In this document: positions 10,967-21,118 of the stretch, one piece after another
Layout of the letters: the number at the start of each line of letters is the position of its first letter
How positions within the stretch are numbered: the stretch's first letter is position 1
NCBI GenBank assembly: GCA_024867545.1
Contig: JANFNE010000027.1
Location: 310,001 to 374,000 of the forward strand
Length of the DNA stretch: 64,000 nt
Direction: 5' to 3'
From: Phytopythium helicoides
Taxonomy: Eukaryota; Oomycota; Peronosporomycetes; Pythiales; Pythiaceae
Notes under the pieces: generated by a model
Told to the model about the DNA's origin: nothing
What the model saw: only the letters and a program-made list of their open reading frames with translations
Databases searched by the model: none
Made by a program: the position numbers and the translations under genes

Positions 10967-12329
10967 TTAGTCACGACGAGGCTTGTTCCAGACCCACTTG
11001 TTGCCCGAGTACTTGATTCCCTCTTCGACCGGACAGCCGCCATGCAGACTCATCGGATCGCCCTCTCCGTTCGGCAGCATGCTGTAAAACACAACCACCT
11101 TTCGCTTCTTCGGAGCGACCATCAAACCCTGGAAGCACCCGACGTTGGTGTGCGGAGCCGGCAGTCCGCCTGCACGCGGAAAGTTGGTGTGCCCGCCCTT
11201 GGCGACGTCCGACATGTACCAGAAGACGGTGATCATGCGGTTCTTGTAGCCGTACTCGATGTTCTTGAGCACGCCGGGGGAGTTGAGGTAGCTGTCTGCG
11301 ACGAAGTAGTCGAGGTGCTGGTCGTACTTTTGCGTCTTCTCGTATCGCAGCACCTGCACGTCCTCCTGGTGGCTGATGGGCACCTTGGTGAGGTCTGCAG
11401 TGCGTCGGTCGATCTCACGAACGAGCTGGTGGGCTGACGAGGGCAAGAAGTAGGTGGTGCTCGTGCGCCAGTCGGTGGCTGCGCGGTTCTCGTGCCCGTC
11501 AAGCAGCGTAACTCCCGAGGGAGCGAGGTGAGGCAGCGACAGCTCCAGCACAACGTCGATCTCATCGTCTCGCAGGAACTCGTCGACACCAAAGACAAGC
11601 GGCGACATGCTGAGCGTCTCGAGCACGAGGTCTCCGTGTCCGGAGACGTCCTTGACCGTGGTCTTGTGGCCGACGCGGATGCCTGGCCAGATGAACTGCC
11701 CGCCCTCGAACAGGAACACGACGCGGTTCTTGAGCTCGCGCAGTCCGCTCAACCGCCTGCCGTCGGGCGTGAAATACGCCGGCGGCTGCTTGTACTTTGC
11801 CTCGATCGAGTCCGTCGGCACCTCGTCCAGTGGCGACCGCATGCCGAGCAGCGCGTGCTCCACCTGGAGCTGGAAGGATGCGGAGTCCTCCGCCACCTCC
11901 ACCTGCAGACTAGAGTTGAGCAGTCCGTCCTTGTGCGCCGTCACCATGAGCCTGCCCTCATCACCTCCATTAGCCCCCGTCGACCCCTTTCCATCAGTTG
12001 AGAACGTACGTGTCGGAGGGCGTGGCCGCCACGCAGAGCACGTGGAAGCCCCTGACCGGCATGACGTCCGTCAGGAACGCGCGCGCTTCGCCGCAGTCCA
12101 CGGCCGTCGGCTGCTCGAGCGCCCGCGAGTCACCGGAGACCGACGCCAGCAGTCGCGAGGGCAGCGACTGCAGCCGCGCCACGGCGTCCGCGTCGCCGCC
12201 CGCCAGCAGCGCAGCGACCAGCGCGACGGCTGCCAGCGCCAGCCACGCGCCAGGGGACCAGGCGCCGCCTCCTGCGGCCGCGGGCGCCGCCTTCGTGGGC
12301 TTGGAGGAGGGCTTGGAGGCGCGCGCCAT
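10967..12329 (-). CDS. Prolyl 4-hydroxylase-type 2OG-Fe(II) oxygenase, membrane anchored
   Basis: Exons 12329-12010 and 11951-10967 flank a 58-bp intron (GTACGT...GGGCAG) and give 434 residues. The protein begins with a short cytosolic stretch and one hydrophobic helix (about residues 27-45), a type II signal anchor that would put the enzyme in the ER/Golgi lumen. The C-terminal double-stranded beta-helix has the iron triad H319, D321 (HLD) and H410, and the 2-oxoglutarate lysine at K420, ten residues after the last His as in P4H enzymes (HGGCPVEEGIK). The family hydroxylates proline in secreted or wall proteins using O2 and 2-oxoglutarate. The substrate here is unknown; secreted Pro-rich wall proteins are a reasonable guess. 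Confidence 0.9.
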
Positions 12330-12607
12330 CTTTGCATGTGGCGGCGGCGATCAAACCGTGGAAGACCTGTGGTAATGGATTCTAATGGAATTAATGATAT
12401 ATAATTGCGGGAAATATATCAGGGTTTTGTATGAAATTCTGGATGTGAAAATGAATGGTGAAGTCTGTGGAGTTTATAAAATATGGAGGTCGTTTGACCA
12501 TGGAGGCGTTGGCATGAGCTGCAAGGAGGCCAGATGATCGGCAATGGGGCGTGGGATTAGTTATTAGTTGCGGAGGCCTTCGTCCTGCCGCTGGTAGAGG
12601 CGCTGGC

Positions 12608-13471
12608 CTAGTGCTTGGCGTGGTCGTCCGCCTTGGCCGCGTGCCCGTCCTCCTTGGCCGCATGGCCGTCCTCCTTGGCCTCATGGCTGTCAGCCTTGGC
12701 CGCTGTCTCCACTGGCTTTGCTGCGTGAGCGTCCGACTTGGCGTGGTCGTCGGTCTTGGCTGCGTGCTCCTCTGTCTTGACGTGGGCTTCGGTCTTTGGT
12801 TCCTCCTTCTTGGAGTGGTCCGCTGCATGACCGTCCGCCTTGGTGTCGTGGGTCTCGCTCTTCGCTGCCTTCGGAGCGTCGGTGTGCTCGTCCTTCTTGG
12901 CGTGCTCCTCGTGCTTTGGCTCCTCGTGCTTGGCATGCTCCTCCTTCATGCAATGCTCGTGGTCGGCCTTCTTTGACTCTTCGTTGGCAGGCTTGTCGCA
13001 ATGCTTGGCGTGCTCCACCGCCACGGGCTTTTCGTGGTCGCCATGCTTGTCGTGCTCCGCGTGCACTGGCTTGGTGTGCTCAACGTGAGCGTCATCCTTT
13101 AGAGCATGATCGTGGTCCTTGTGAGCGTGGTCCTGGTCCTTGTGAGCGTGATCCTGGTCCTTGTGAGCATGGTCGTGGTCCTTGTGAGCATGATCGTGGC
13201 CGTCCTTGTGGTCATGAGCATGTTCGTCTGCCTTGGCGTGTTCATCCGCCTTAGCATGGGCAGCGTCCGGAGCCGTGGGACCGTCCGACTTGCCCTTGTG
13301 GTCTTCGTGATGGACTGGCGTTGCCGCTGCACTTGCTCCAGCTTCGGTCCAAATGTTCTTGAGCTTGGCAAACTTCTCGGCGTCGTCGATGGACGAGTCC
13401 ATGATCGCCTTTGACTCCTTGAACTTGGTGGGGTCGAATTGCGCGTTCTCGATCGAGCAGGCGGCACCCAT
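12608..13471 (-). CDS. His/Lys/Asp-rich repeat protein with acylation-type N-terminus
   Basis: The ATG at 13471 begins MGAACS, a good N-myristoylation context (Gly2, Ser6) with a neighbouring Cys5 for palmitoylation, which is why I prefer it to upstream starts. A short ordered N-terminus (residues 1-60) is followed by about 220 residues dominated by His, Lys, Asp, Glu and Ala. It includes a tandem HDHAHKDQ/HDHAHKDH block and later DDHAK, EEHAK and DGHAAK variants. Total 287 residues, no intron. The composition suggests divalent-metal binding (Zn, Ni, Cu) at a membrane face, or a highly charged disordered tether. Neither is proven. No family name comes to mind. Confidence 0.75.
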   Translation of the reverse strand: MGAACSIENAQFDPTKFKESKAIMDSSIDDAEKFAKLKNIWTEAGASAAATPVHHEDHKGKSDGPTAPDAAHAKADEHAKADEHAHDHKDGHDHAHKDHDHAHKDQDHAHKDQDHAHKDHDHALKDDAHVEHTKPVHAEHDKHGDHEKPVAVEHAKHCDKPANEESKKADHEHCMKEEHAKHEEPKHEEHAKKDEHTDAPKAAKSETHDTKADGHAADHSKKEEPKTEAHVKTEEHAAKTDDHAKSDAHAAKPVETAAKADSHEAKEDGHAAKEDGHAAKADDHAKH

Positions 13472-14038
13472 GATGAGCTTTCGAACGGAGAAAGAGGCTT
13501 GGAGGCTCGCTGAAACTTGGGGAATCGGCAAATGGACTTCAGAAAAGCTGGGACCAGCAACGAGTCCTAAGACGCAGAGGCAGATGGTGCGATCGACCAA
13601 TGCAATCACCAAATAATGCAAAGATAGCAAAGCCTAAGATAGGGAGAGAGGAAAACGCCAATCGATTCATGGCGGCACAAAGTGTCATGCAACTGAATGG
13701 ATCGCCTAGAGGTCGCTCCATGTGCTATAAGCGGCGAGGCGAAACTGAAGAAGGTTGTGAGTCAATGGTGGGAACAGGTGATGCATCTTCGGGAATAGCT
13801 GGAATCCCTAAAAGTATATATTCACGTGGTTGAAGCTGCTCCAGAGCCAATTGCAGGAATGACTCGGCATCATAGATGCCTTCACTCGGCATCATAGATG
13901 CCTTGAACCTCGCAAATCGTGTCGCGTCGACATCATGAATCTTGAAAAGCTAACCACAAAAAAAGCACAAAGTATGTTCAAAGCTGCCAGACCAAAGCTG
14001 GAATACGTTTACGGGTGTTACGAAAGCAATGGTGCTGC
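13472..14038. other. Intergenic gap with a 22-bp direct duplication
   Basis: No gene is supported. The only structure seen is a perfect tandem doubling at about 13862-13905 of a 22-bp unit beginning ACTCGGCATCATAGATGCC. Confidence 0.5.
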
Positions 14039-16217
14039 CTAAACCGCCTTGACCTGCGAGCCATCTGACGACTCGACTTGGACGCTGGAGTGCACGGACA
14101 TGGAAGACGTGATCTTGCTTGAATTTCCACCACTCTTTGCGTCCTCGGCCATCAGTCTGCTCATTGCGCGTGCCTTGAGCAACCGAGAGACACTATACAT
14201 CATCACCAGCAACCCGAGTGCCGACATGGAAGCCGTAACAGCAACAGACGGACCATATCCATTTGCCGCTGTCGTATCCGATGTCGGCAGCGTGCACCTC
14301 GGACCACTCCAGGCACCAGCTGACAAACATTTGCACCTGCCTTTGACGCACTGACCTGTGAGGATGTGAGAAGTCCCGACAGTGCAGTCATCCGTTGAGT
14401 CGCAGTTGGCTCCACCCACAACCTCCGTCCACGGGTTATCAGTAGTTGTGTAGTCGTCGATGTTATCCTGGATGAACTGGGCCGTTGGATGCGTCGACGG
14501 ATCACATCCGACGGCCATGGTCGAGTTCTCCGATACGTCCTGGTACAGTCGAATGTAGTCGATCTTCATGTACATGGGGAAAATCGTCACAGATCTTGTT
14601 GGTCGTGGCGTCCGAACCATCCCCACGGCACGCACTACCCGGATTTGGCGGCACTGCTCCCCAACTCGTGGATAGCGCCACGTTGAAGATGATGTACATG
14701 GGTTCCTCGATCATGATCTTCTTTGGATTCGAGTTGCTGTCATCTTGTGGCGGATTCTCGATCGTCTCGGCTGGAATCTCAAACAAAACAATATCCTCGA
14801 TCATCCAGCGAATGTAGCCGGAGCTCCCCATGACCCACTCGAGCTGGTATGTGAGGTAATCCGTGTACGCGCGCAGTGGAACTCCCCAGTTGGCCGAGAT
14901 GGCATCCATCTGGTACGCGAACGACTCCATCGAGTTGCTCTTGGCAACTCCACTGGATAGCGGACTCGCACAATCGGTGTCTGTGTTGTCAGCGTCGCAC
15001 AGGTATGCGCCAGTGTAGCCGTTGATGACTGGCATGCATCCTCCGACGTCGTTGACTCCCCAGTAGCGCGTGCCGTTGCCGTCAATGAGATCGATGTCCG
15101 AGTACCCGTCGAGTGATGCGGGACATGAGTTGACGCCGCTGCATGTGTTACTGGTGATTCCTTTTTCCACGTTCTGCCTGACGGTCGAAGCCGTTTGAAT
15201 CTCGTCACTCTCTGTTGAGCAGAGTGTGTTCGGTGCGTAGCGTAGACCTTGATACCATGAATTGTAGCCTCTCTTGGCGTATGTGGCAGTGGGAATACCA
15301 GGAAAGTTGGCACCGACGGTCTCGCACGAATGGGAGTAGAAGCAGTAAGGGTTTGCCGAGTCGTCATCCCCCGGGGCGATGGCGCGAAATTTCTTTGGCA
15401 TTCCCGGCGCCAGCTGTATCGAAGTTGAGATGGCCGTGCCTCCACCTTCCAAAAGATCAATCTCGGGAGCCCCTCGCCCTTGGTTCGGGTTCAGCCCATG
15501 CCCCGGATTGTCGTCACACGCACTGATTCTCTGATTGTCCTTGTAGTCGGCATTACACTCGTTGTACGACCACGGCCACATCTTGCTCGTCGTTCCCGTG
15601 AACAGTGCGCGACCGAGATTACCCATGAGCCAGATACCTGGCCAGGTCGGGTAGAACTTGGACGCAGCAACTCGCCCATTCGTGTCTCCCAGATCGGGGT
15701 TCCCACTCGAAGACGAGATTGCTCCCGGCAACTTGGCCGACGCCTCCATCCTGCCTCCTTGGAAGCAGAAAGTGTTCCACGACTGCACCATTCCCCCGCG
15801 GTAGTACATGGTGTGGTTCTCGTACTTGGGCGGGTGGGCCCAGATGTTGTACGCCGTGTAGTTGATGCCAGCGCTCTCCTCCCTCACTTCGATCTGGAAA
15901 ACTCCCCTTCCGTCCGACTCGGTCACCGTCGACGTCATGTTAGGCGAGTAGTACTCCAGCGCGGCGTTGACGCCGTCTGGCATGTCCAGCGCCGTCCACA
16001 GGTGGTCTTTCCCCGACACGAAGCTTCTGTTGGGCACATTGAACTCGTCGCTCATGACGAGTTCCCACGTCTGTCCGCGGGACGACGTGACCGACTTGGC
16101 GTCCTCGGGAGTGTCCACGTCCACCCATGGCCTTAGGCCGGAGCGCGTCTTGATGAGTTTGTAGCCATCTGCGATCCCCACGGAGGCTGCGAGAGCGAGT
16201 GAGAGCACCACGAGCAT
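14039..16217 (-). CDS. SKN1/KRE6-family beta-glucan synthesis protein (copy A)
   Basis: About 725 residues. The ATG at 16217 starts a hydrophobic leader (MLVVLSLALAASVG), a cleavable signal peptide. The GH16/KRE6 fold follows with acidic motif E252-I-D254-L-L-E257, many N-glycosylation sequons, then an EGF-like Cys cluster (C..TDDC...GQC...CKC...GPRC), one transmembrane helix and a Ser-rich cytosolic tail. The family acts in the secretory pathway or plasma membrane in beta-glucan deposition; oomycete walls contain beta-1,3/1,6-glucan, which fits. The frame shifts once in GGGGAAAA (14576-14583, one extra base compared with copy B), separating the last 180 residues. It is a tandem duplicate of 17076-19244. 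Confidence 0.87.
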
Positions 16218-17075
16218 CGTGAGCAGGTGGAGGAAGCGCAGACAATGGCAGGAGCGAGCGGCTGGGCGCAGCAGGAAACGGACGCGGGCGACGAGCTAAC
16301 TGCGGCGGCTCACCAAGAGCCACGTCCGCTCTGGAGACCAAGAGACCGGATAGGATTAGCAAAGTAGAATTATGTGATTTATAGTATAGATATATAGAGG
16401 TCACTGGAACATGGATTTGGTAAGAGAGTATTTTTAGAACGAAGTGTATTATACATGATAGTAGAATTGAAAGGTTTTTAAAGGGTGTCGGATACTTTGG
16501 ATGATATGTGACGGCGAACGGGAAAAAAGTGGGTCGGGCGACGATCCAGCCGCGTTGCGGTGTGTTTTTATCCAGAATGAGCTACTTGTAAGCAGGAACG
16601 AAGGCAGCACTGGTGGACAAAACAGTACCACACTTCTAGTCTGTAGCAGCCAGAGTCGAGAAGCTTGCGTCTTGGGGCTCTCAACGTAAAAGGCTCTCTT
16701 CGCATTGCAGACTTCCAAACGTAAACGGCTCCCTGCAACATGCTGATGATGATCGCGCGCTCCGTTTTGCGTTTCCCCAGGCAGATGGCTACATGGCTAC
16801 ACTTGAAGCCAACTTCAACCAGATGCCGCACGCTGAAGTGGACCAGTTGATGGAATTGTGCCTTTGAAACCACGACCACAGGCCCAACCAACTCTTAGGG
16901 TAAACTCTTAGCCGTACATACCAAACTCCGTGTGGGGATGGCTACGGCGCGGCATCATGGTCATCAATCCTACGCGAGGCGGACCCCATAGAACTCCGAG
17001 GCAGGTACACAGTCAACTAGTAAACCATCGTGTACACCTCAACACTACAAGCTCAAGGCTGGACGACTCATTTGA
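16218..17075. other. Intergenic gap, partly duplicated
   Basis: No gene found. It contains stretches that recur upstream of copy B (for instance CAGATGGCTACATGGCTACA near 16783 and a diverged version near 19722), showing that the duplication included flanking DNA. An AT-rich patch lies at 16360-16480. Confidence 0.5.
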
Positions 17076-19244
17076 TTAACATGACTTGACCTGGGAGTAC
17101 TCACCGTGATTGCCATAGAATGCACGCACGGGAGACGTACTGCTGCTCGTATTTTCACCAGTCTTTGTATCAGCATTCACCACCCGAGTCGACGCTCGGC
17201 TGTTGAGAATTCGGGCGGCACTGTACATCATTGCCAGCAGGCCGAGTGCCGACATGGAAGCCGTAATAGCAACAGACGGACCATATCCATTTGCCGCAGT
17301 CGTATCCGATGTTGGCATCGTGCACCTTGGACCGCTCCAGGCGCCAGACGACAAACATTTGCACCTGCTATTGACGCACTGACCTGTGAGGATGTGAGAA
17401 GTCCCGACCGTGCAGTCGTCCGTTGAGTCGCAGTTGGCTCCACCCACAACCTCCGTCCACGGGTTATCGGTAGTTGTGTAGTCGTCGATGTTATCCTGGA
17501 TGAACTGGGCCGTTGGATGCGTTGACGGATCACATCCGACGGCCATGGTCGAGTTCTCCGATACGTCCTGGTACAGTCGAATGTAGTCGATCTTCATGTA
17601 CATGGGGAAGTCATCACAGATCTTGTTGGTCGTGGCGTCCGAACCATCCCCACGGCATGCACTGCCGGGATTTGGCGGCACTGCTCCCCAGCTCGTGGAT
17701 AGCGCCACGTTGAAGATGATGTACATGGGTTCCTCGATCATGATCTTCTTCGGATTCGAGTTGCTGTCATCTTGTGGAGGGTTCTCGATCGACTCTGCTG
17801 GAATCTCAAATAAAACAATATCCTCGATCATCCAGCGAATGTAGCCGGAGCTCCCCATGACCCACTCGAGCTGGTATGTGAGATAATCCGTGTACGCGCG
17901 CAGTGGAACTCCCCAGTTAGCCGAGATGGCATCCATCTGGTACGCGAACGACTCCATCGAGTTACTCTTGGCAACTCCACTGGATAGCGGACTCGCACAG
18001 TCGGTGTCTGTGTTGTCAGCGTCGCACAGGTATGCACCAGTGTAGCCGTTGATGACTGGCATGCAGCCTCCGGCGTCGTTGACTCCCCAGTAGCGCGTGC
18101 CGGTGCCGTCAATGAGGTCGATGTCCGAATATCCGTCTAGTGATGCGGGACATGAGTTGACGCCGCTGCAGTTATTACTTTTGATGCCCTTGATTAAATT
18201 TTGCCTTACCGTCGAAGCTGTTTGAATCTCGTCACTCTCTGTTGAGCAGAGTGTGTTCGGTGCGTAGCGTAGACCTTGGTACCATGAATTGTAGCCTCTC
18301 TTGGCGTATGTGGCAGTGGGAATACCAGGAAAGTTGGCTCCAGCCGTCATGCATGATCCCGAATAATAGCAATACAAGTTTTCTTCATCATCGTCACCAG
18401 GACCAATCTTACGAAATTTCTTCGGCATACCTGGACCCAGTTGTATCGAAGTCGAGATGTATGTGCCTCCACCTTCCAGCAGATCAATCTCGGGAGCTCC
18501 TCGCCCTTGGTTCGGGTTCAGCCCATGCCCTGGACTGTCGTCGCACGCACTGATTCTCTGATTGTCCTTGTAGTCGGCGTTGCACTCGTTGTATGACCAC
18601 GGCCACATCTTGCTCGTCGTTCCCGTGAACAGTGCGCGGCCGAGATTACCCATGAGCCAGATACCTGGCCAAGTCGGGTAGAACTTGGACGCAGCAACTC
18701 GCCCATTCGTGTCTCCCAGGTCGGGGTTCCCACTCGACGACGAGATTGCTCCTGGCAACTTGGCCGACGCCTCCATCCTGCCTCCTTGGAAGCAGAAAGT
18801 GTTCCACGACTGCACCATTCCCCCGCGGTAGTACATGGTGTGGTTCTCGTACTTGGGCGGGTGGGCCCAGATGTTGTACGCCGTGTAGTTGATACCAGCG
18901 CTCTCCTCCCTCACTTCGATCTGGAAAACTCCCCTTCCGTCCGACTCGGTCACCGTCGACGTCATGTTGGGCGAGTAGTACTCCAGTGCGGCGTTGACAC
19001 CGTCCGGCATGTCCAGCGCCGTCCACAGGTGGTCTTTCCCCGACACGAAGCTTCGGTTGGGCACGTTGAACTCGTCGCTCATGACGAGTTCCCACGTCTG
19101 TCCGCGGGACGACGTGACCGACTTGGCGTCCTCGGGAGTGTCCACGTCCACCCATGGCCTTAGGCCAGAGCGTGTCTTGATGAGTTTGTATCCATCTGCG
19201 ATCCCCGCGGAGGCTGCGAGAGCGAGTGAGAGCACCACGAGCAT
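17076..19244 (-). CDS. SKN1/KRE6-family beta-glucan synthesis protein (copy B)
   Basis: An unbroken frame of 722 residues from the ATG at 19244; an in-frame ATG at 19331 would add 29 residues and place the hydrophobic leader internally, so I prefer 19244. Order: signal peptide, SKN1/KRE6 GH16-like domain with E252-I-D254-L-L-E257, EGF-like Cys cluster, transmembrane helix, short tail. It serves as the intact reference for copy A and for the gene at the left edge. Most differences from copy A are concentrated in the segment after the acidic motif (TYISTSIQLGPGM versus TAISTSIQLAPGM and the next 40 residues) and in the cytosolic tail. Confidence 0.92.
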   Translation of the reverse strand: MLVVLSLALAASAGIADGYKLIKTRSGLRPWVDVDTPEDAKSVTSSRGQTWELVMSDEFNVPNRSFVSGKDHLWTALDMPDGVNAALEYYSPNMTSTVTESDGRGVFQIEVREESAGINYTAYNIWAHPPKYENHTMYYRGGMVQSWNTFCFQGGRMEASAKLPGAISSSSGNPDLGDTNGRVAASKFYPTWPGIWLMGNLGRALFTGTTSKMWPWSYNECNADYKDNQRISACDDSPGHGLNPNQGRGAPEIDLLEGGGTYISTSIQLGPGMPKKFRKIGPGDDDEENLYCYYSGSCMTAGANFPGIPTATYAKRGYNSWYQGLRYAPNTLCSTESDEIQTASTVRQNLIKGIKSNNCSGVNSCPASLDGYSDIDLIDGTGTRYWGVNDAGGCMPVINGYTGAYLCDADNTDTDCASPLSSGVAKSNSMESFAYQMDAISANWGVPLRAYTDYLTYQLEWVMGSSGYIRWMIEDIVLFEIPAESIENPPQDDSNSNPKKIMIEEPMYIIFNVALSTSWGAVPPNPGSACRGDGSDATTNKICDDFPMYMKIDYIRLYQDVSENSTMAVGCDPSTHPTAQFIQDNIDDYTTTDNPWTEVVGGANCDSTDDCTVGTSHILTGQCVNSRCKCLSSGAWSGPRCTMPTSDTTAANGYGPSVAITASMSALGLLAMMYSAARILNSRASTRVVNADTKTGENTSSSTSPVRAFYGNHGEYSQVKSC

Positions 19245-19799
19245 CGTGAGCAGTTGGAGGAAGCGCAGACAATGGCAGGAGCTGGGGGCGTCGAACAGCG
19301 TAGCAGGCGGATGAAACGCAAATGACATCATCGAGGTACCAGCTCAAAGTTGGTAAGTGTATTAACAGAGTTTTGTAGTATGGAGACAGATTTTGGATGT
19401 CGTGTGATGAGAGACGGGGAAGAAGAGGTTCAAGCGACGACCCGGCAACCATTCACAGAAGGTGATGGTCCTGCTTACATCATCGAATGCGGCGTGCTGA
19501 ATGTTTGATTTCAGAGCGAGCCATGCTCGAAGGAGACTGTTGCATTTCCACACCTGATATCAGTTCAAGCACCCAGTACATGGAAGTTTGCGGGACAAAA
19601 TCCAGCATCACTTCGTGAAGGTGTGGCCATAAACTACCGGTACGCCATCACCATTGATTATGCAGTCACTTCCCGCTCCATGTAGTCAAATCTTTTTTTT
19701 AGTTTACTCTTTTTCTAGCCGCAGATGGCTACTTGAAGGCAACTTCAACTCTTGAACATTGATGGTGCATTCGCATCTCGAGAAAAAAATAAAAAAAAA
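19245..19799. other. Intergenic gap, diverged duplicate flank
   Basis: No gene. Parts match 16500-16900 at low identity, as expected for the flank of the tandem duplication. Confidence 0.45.
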
Positions 19800-20957
19800 C
19801 TAATACGGTGACTTCTTGAGCTCGTCGCGTATCCAGACATGCGCGGCACTGACCGACTCGATGTCTTGTGCGCAAAGCTCCGTGACAGCGTTCATTACCG
19901 TGCACACGGGGGCGTGACCTGCACCATTGCTCAACCAGCTCTCGCGCTGTGAAGGCAGCGCGGACGCGTACTGCAGTGCTGTCACGGCCCGGTGGGCTGA
20001 TGACTTGGATGAACCAGTGAATGTGTGGCTGCCGGGATTTCGCCTTTGTTGCGTGCGTAGCTCGTAGTCGACGCACTTGCGAAGTTCAGCACGGATTTCG
20101 CGCAGCACCTCGCGTTTCTGTTGAGTGGACGAACTTGAGGACGAACTTGACGCACCTTGGCTCTGCTTTGGTAGGCACCGGTCAGTCTTGTTGAGGAGGA
20201 GAAAGAAATGCGCATGAGCTATCGCAGCGTTCTGCTCTCGTAGTTTCTGGAAGCGCGCAAGCTCGGCAGCGACGAGTGGAAACCGCACACGGTCGGACAT
20301 ATCAACAACGAAGACCACACCGAGACACGGGAGTGCGTGGGGTTGGCTATGATGCGGCAAGCTTACCCCCGCAGGGTTGCCAGCAGTGTGTGTTCCATTG
20401 CTGTTGCTGTTGCTGCTGTTGTTGTTGCCAGAGCTATCCCCTGATAGGCTTGCGTACCATTTACTTCGCATTTCGCGTCGGCCAGGTAGGTCCACGAGCT
20501 GCAAGTACCGCTCACCCTCCAGCCGATAGATCCATGTGGTCGGGCGAGTCGTCGGATCCGGGTAGATGGCACTCGCGCTAGAAACATCAACATCATTATT
20601 GTTTGTTGTCCCAGCGGCACTCGAGCCCGTGTTGGAGTATCCCTCGCCTGTTGTGAGCCTCACTAGCTGTTGTGTAAACGTCGATTTGCCAGACCCGTCG
20701 AGCCCGAGCACAAGCAGCCGTCCGCGAGTGAGCTTCTTGATGACGAGTGTTCGAGCTCGAGGGTGCGCGCCAACGTGTTGCGCACCGACTAACGATCGAC
20801 TGGACTCACCGCCATTGCCCACCGGTCGAGTCGGCTCGTCAAGCGTTGAGGGGAAGCTGCCCATCGTGAGGAGAGCAACGCGCACAAAACTTGGACCCCA
20901 AGAGAGCGCGGCTATTGCTGGAGAAAACGGCCGCAGCCATTTTTGAGCGAATGTCAT
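19800..20957 (-). CDS. Divergent Arf/SAR-like GTPase
   Basis: G-box motifs are in the right order: P-loop GLDGSGKST, a Thr-rich switch I region, DLPGR in the place of DxxG, and NKTD as the guanine-specificity motif. The P-loop with GLDGSGKST and the WIYR/LQLVDLPG pairing are typical of Arf-like proteins. The protein is longer than a usual Arf (385 residues versus about 180). It carries Ser/Asn/Thr-rich inserts between P-loop and switch I, after switch II (GNNNSSNSNSNG) and after NKxD. The first ATG is at 20957; a second at 20864 begins MGSFPS, which would allow Gly2 myristoylation as in Arfs and may be the real start. It is divergent from the Tudor-like gene, with 161 bp between starts. Trafficking function is inferred. 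Confidence 0.75.
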   Translation of the reverse strand: MTFAQKWLRPFSPAIAALSWGPSFVRVALLTMGSFPSTLDEPTRPVGNGGESSRSLVGAQHVGAHPRARTLVIKKLTRGRLLVLGLDGSGKSTFTQQLVRLTTGEGYSNTGSSAAGTTNNNDVDVSSASAIYPDPTTRPTTWIYRLEGERYLQLVDLPGRREMRSKWYASLSGDSSGNNNSSNSNSNGTHTAGNPAGVSLPHHSQPHALPCLGVVFVVDMSDRVRFPLVAAELARFQKLREQNAAIAHAHFFLLLNKTDRCLPKQSQGASSSSSSSSTQQKREVLREIRAELRKCVDYELRTQQRRNPGSHTFTGSSKSSAHRAVTALQYASALPSQRESWLSNGAGHAPVCTVMNAVTELCAQDIESVSAAHVWIRDELKKSPY

Positions 20958-21118
20958 TCTCGTCCCGTTTGAGAGAAACTGAGCTTGTAGTGCTCTTGGG
21001 GCTACGAATAGCTGTGATGCAATGACAAAATGGACTCTCGAGAGCGTATCTTTTGCTGTCCCAAGCTCTAATTCAGCATCAAAGATCAAAGTGGAGTCAT
21101 ACAGTGAGACAGCTCCGC

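Larger units (their letters stand above)
14039..19800 (-). repeat. Tandem duplication of SKN1/KRE6 gene plus flank
   Basis: Two head-to-tail units of roughly 3 kb, each carrying one SKN1/KRE6 gene and upstream sequence. The coding parts are nearly identical over long stretches and the upstream flanks are recognisable but diverged. A third relative lies on the other strand at 1-1586. Confidence 0.7.

Noticed and set aside
11607..12404. Plus-strand open frames over the prolyl hydroxylase
   Set aside because: The minus strand has the full HxD...H...K motif set and a good intron; the plus frames have nothing.
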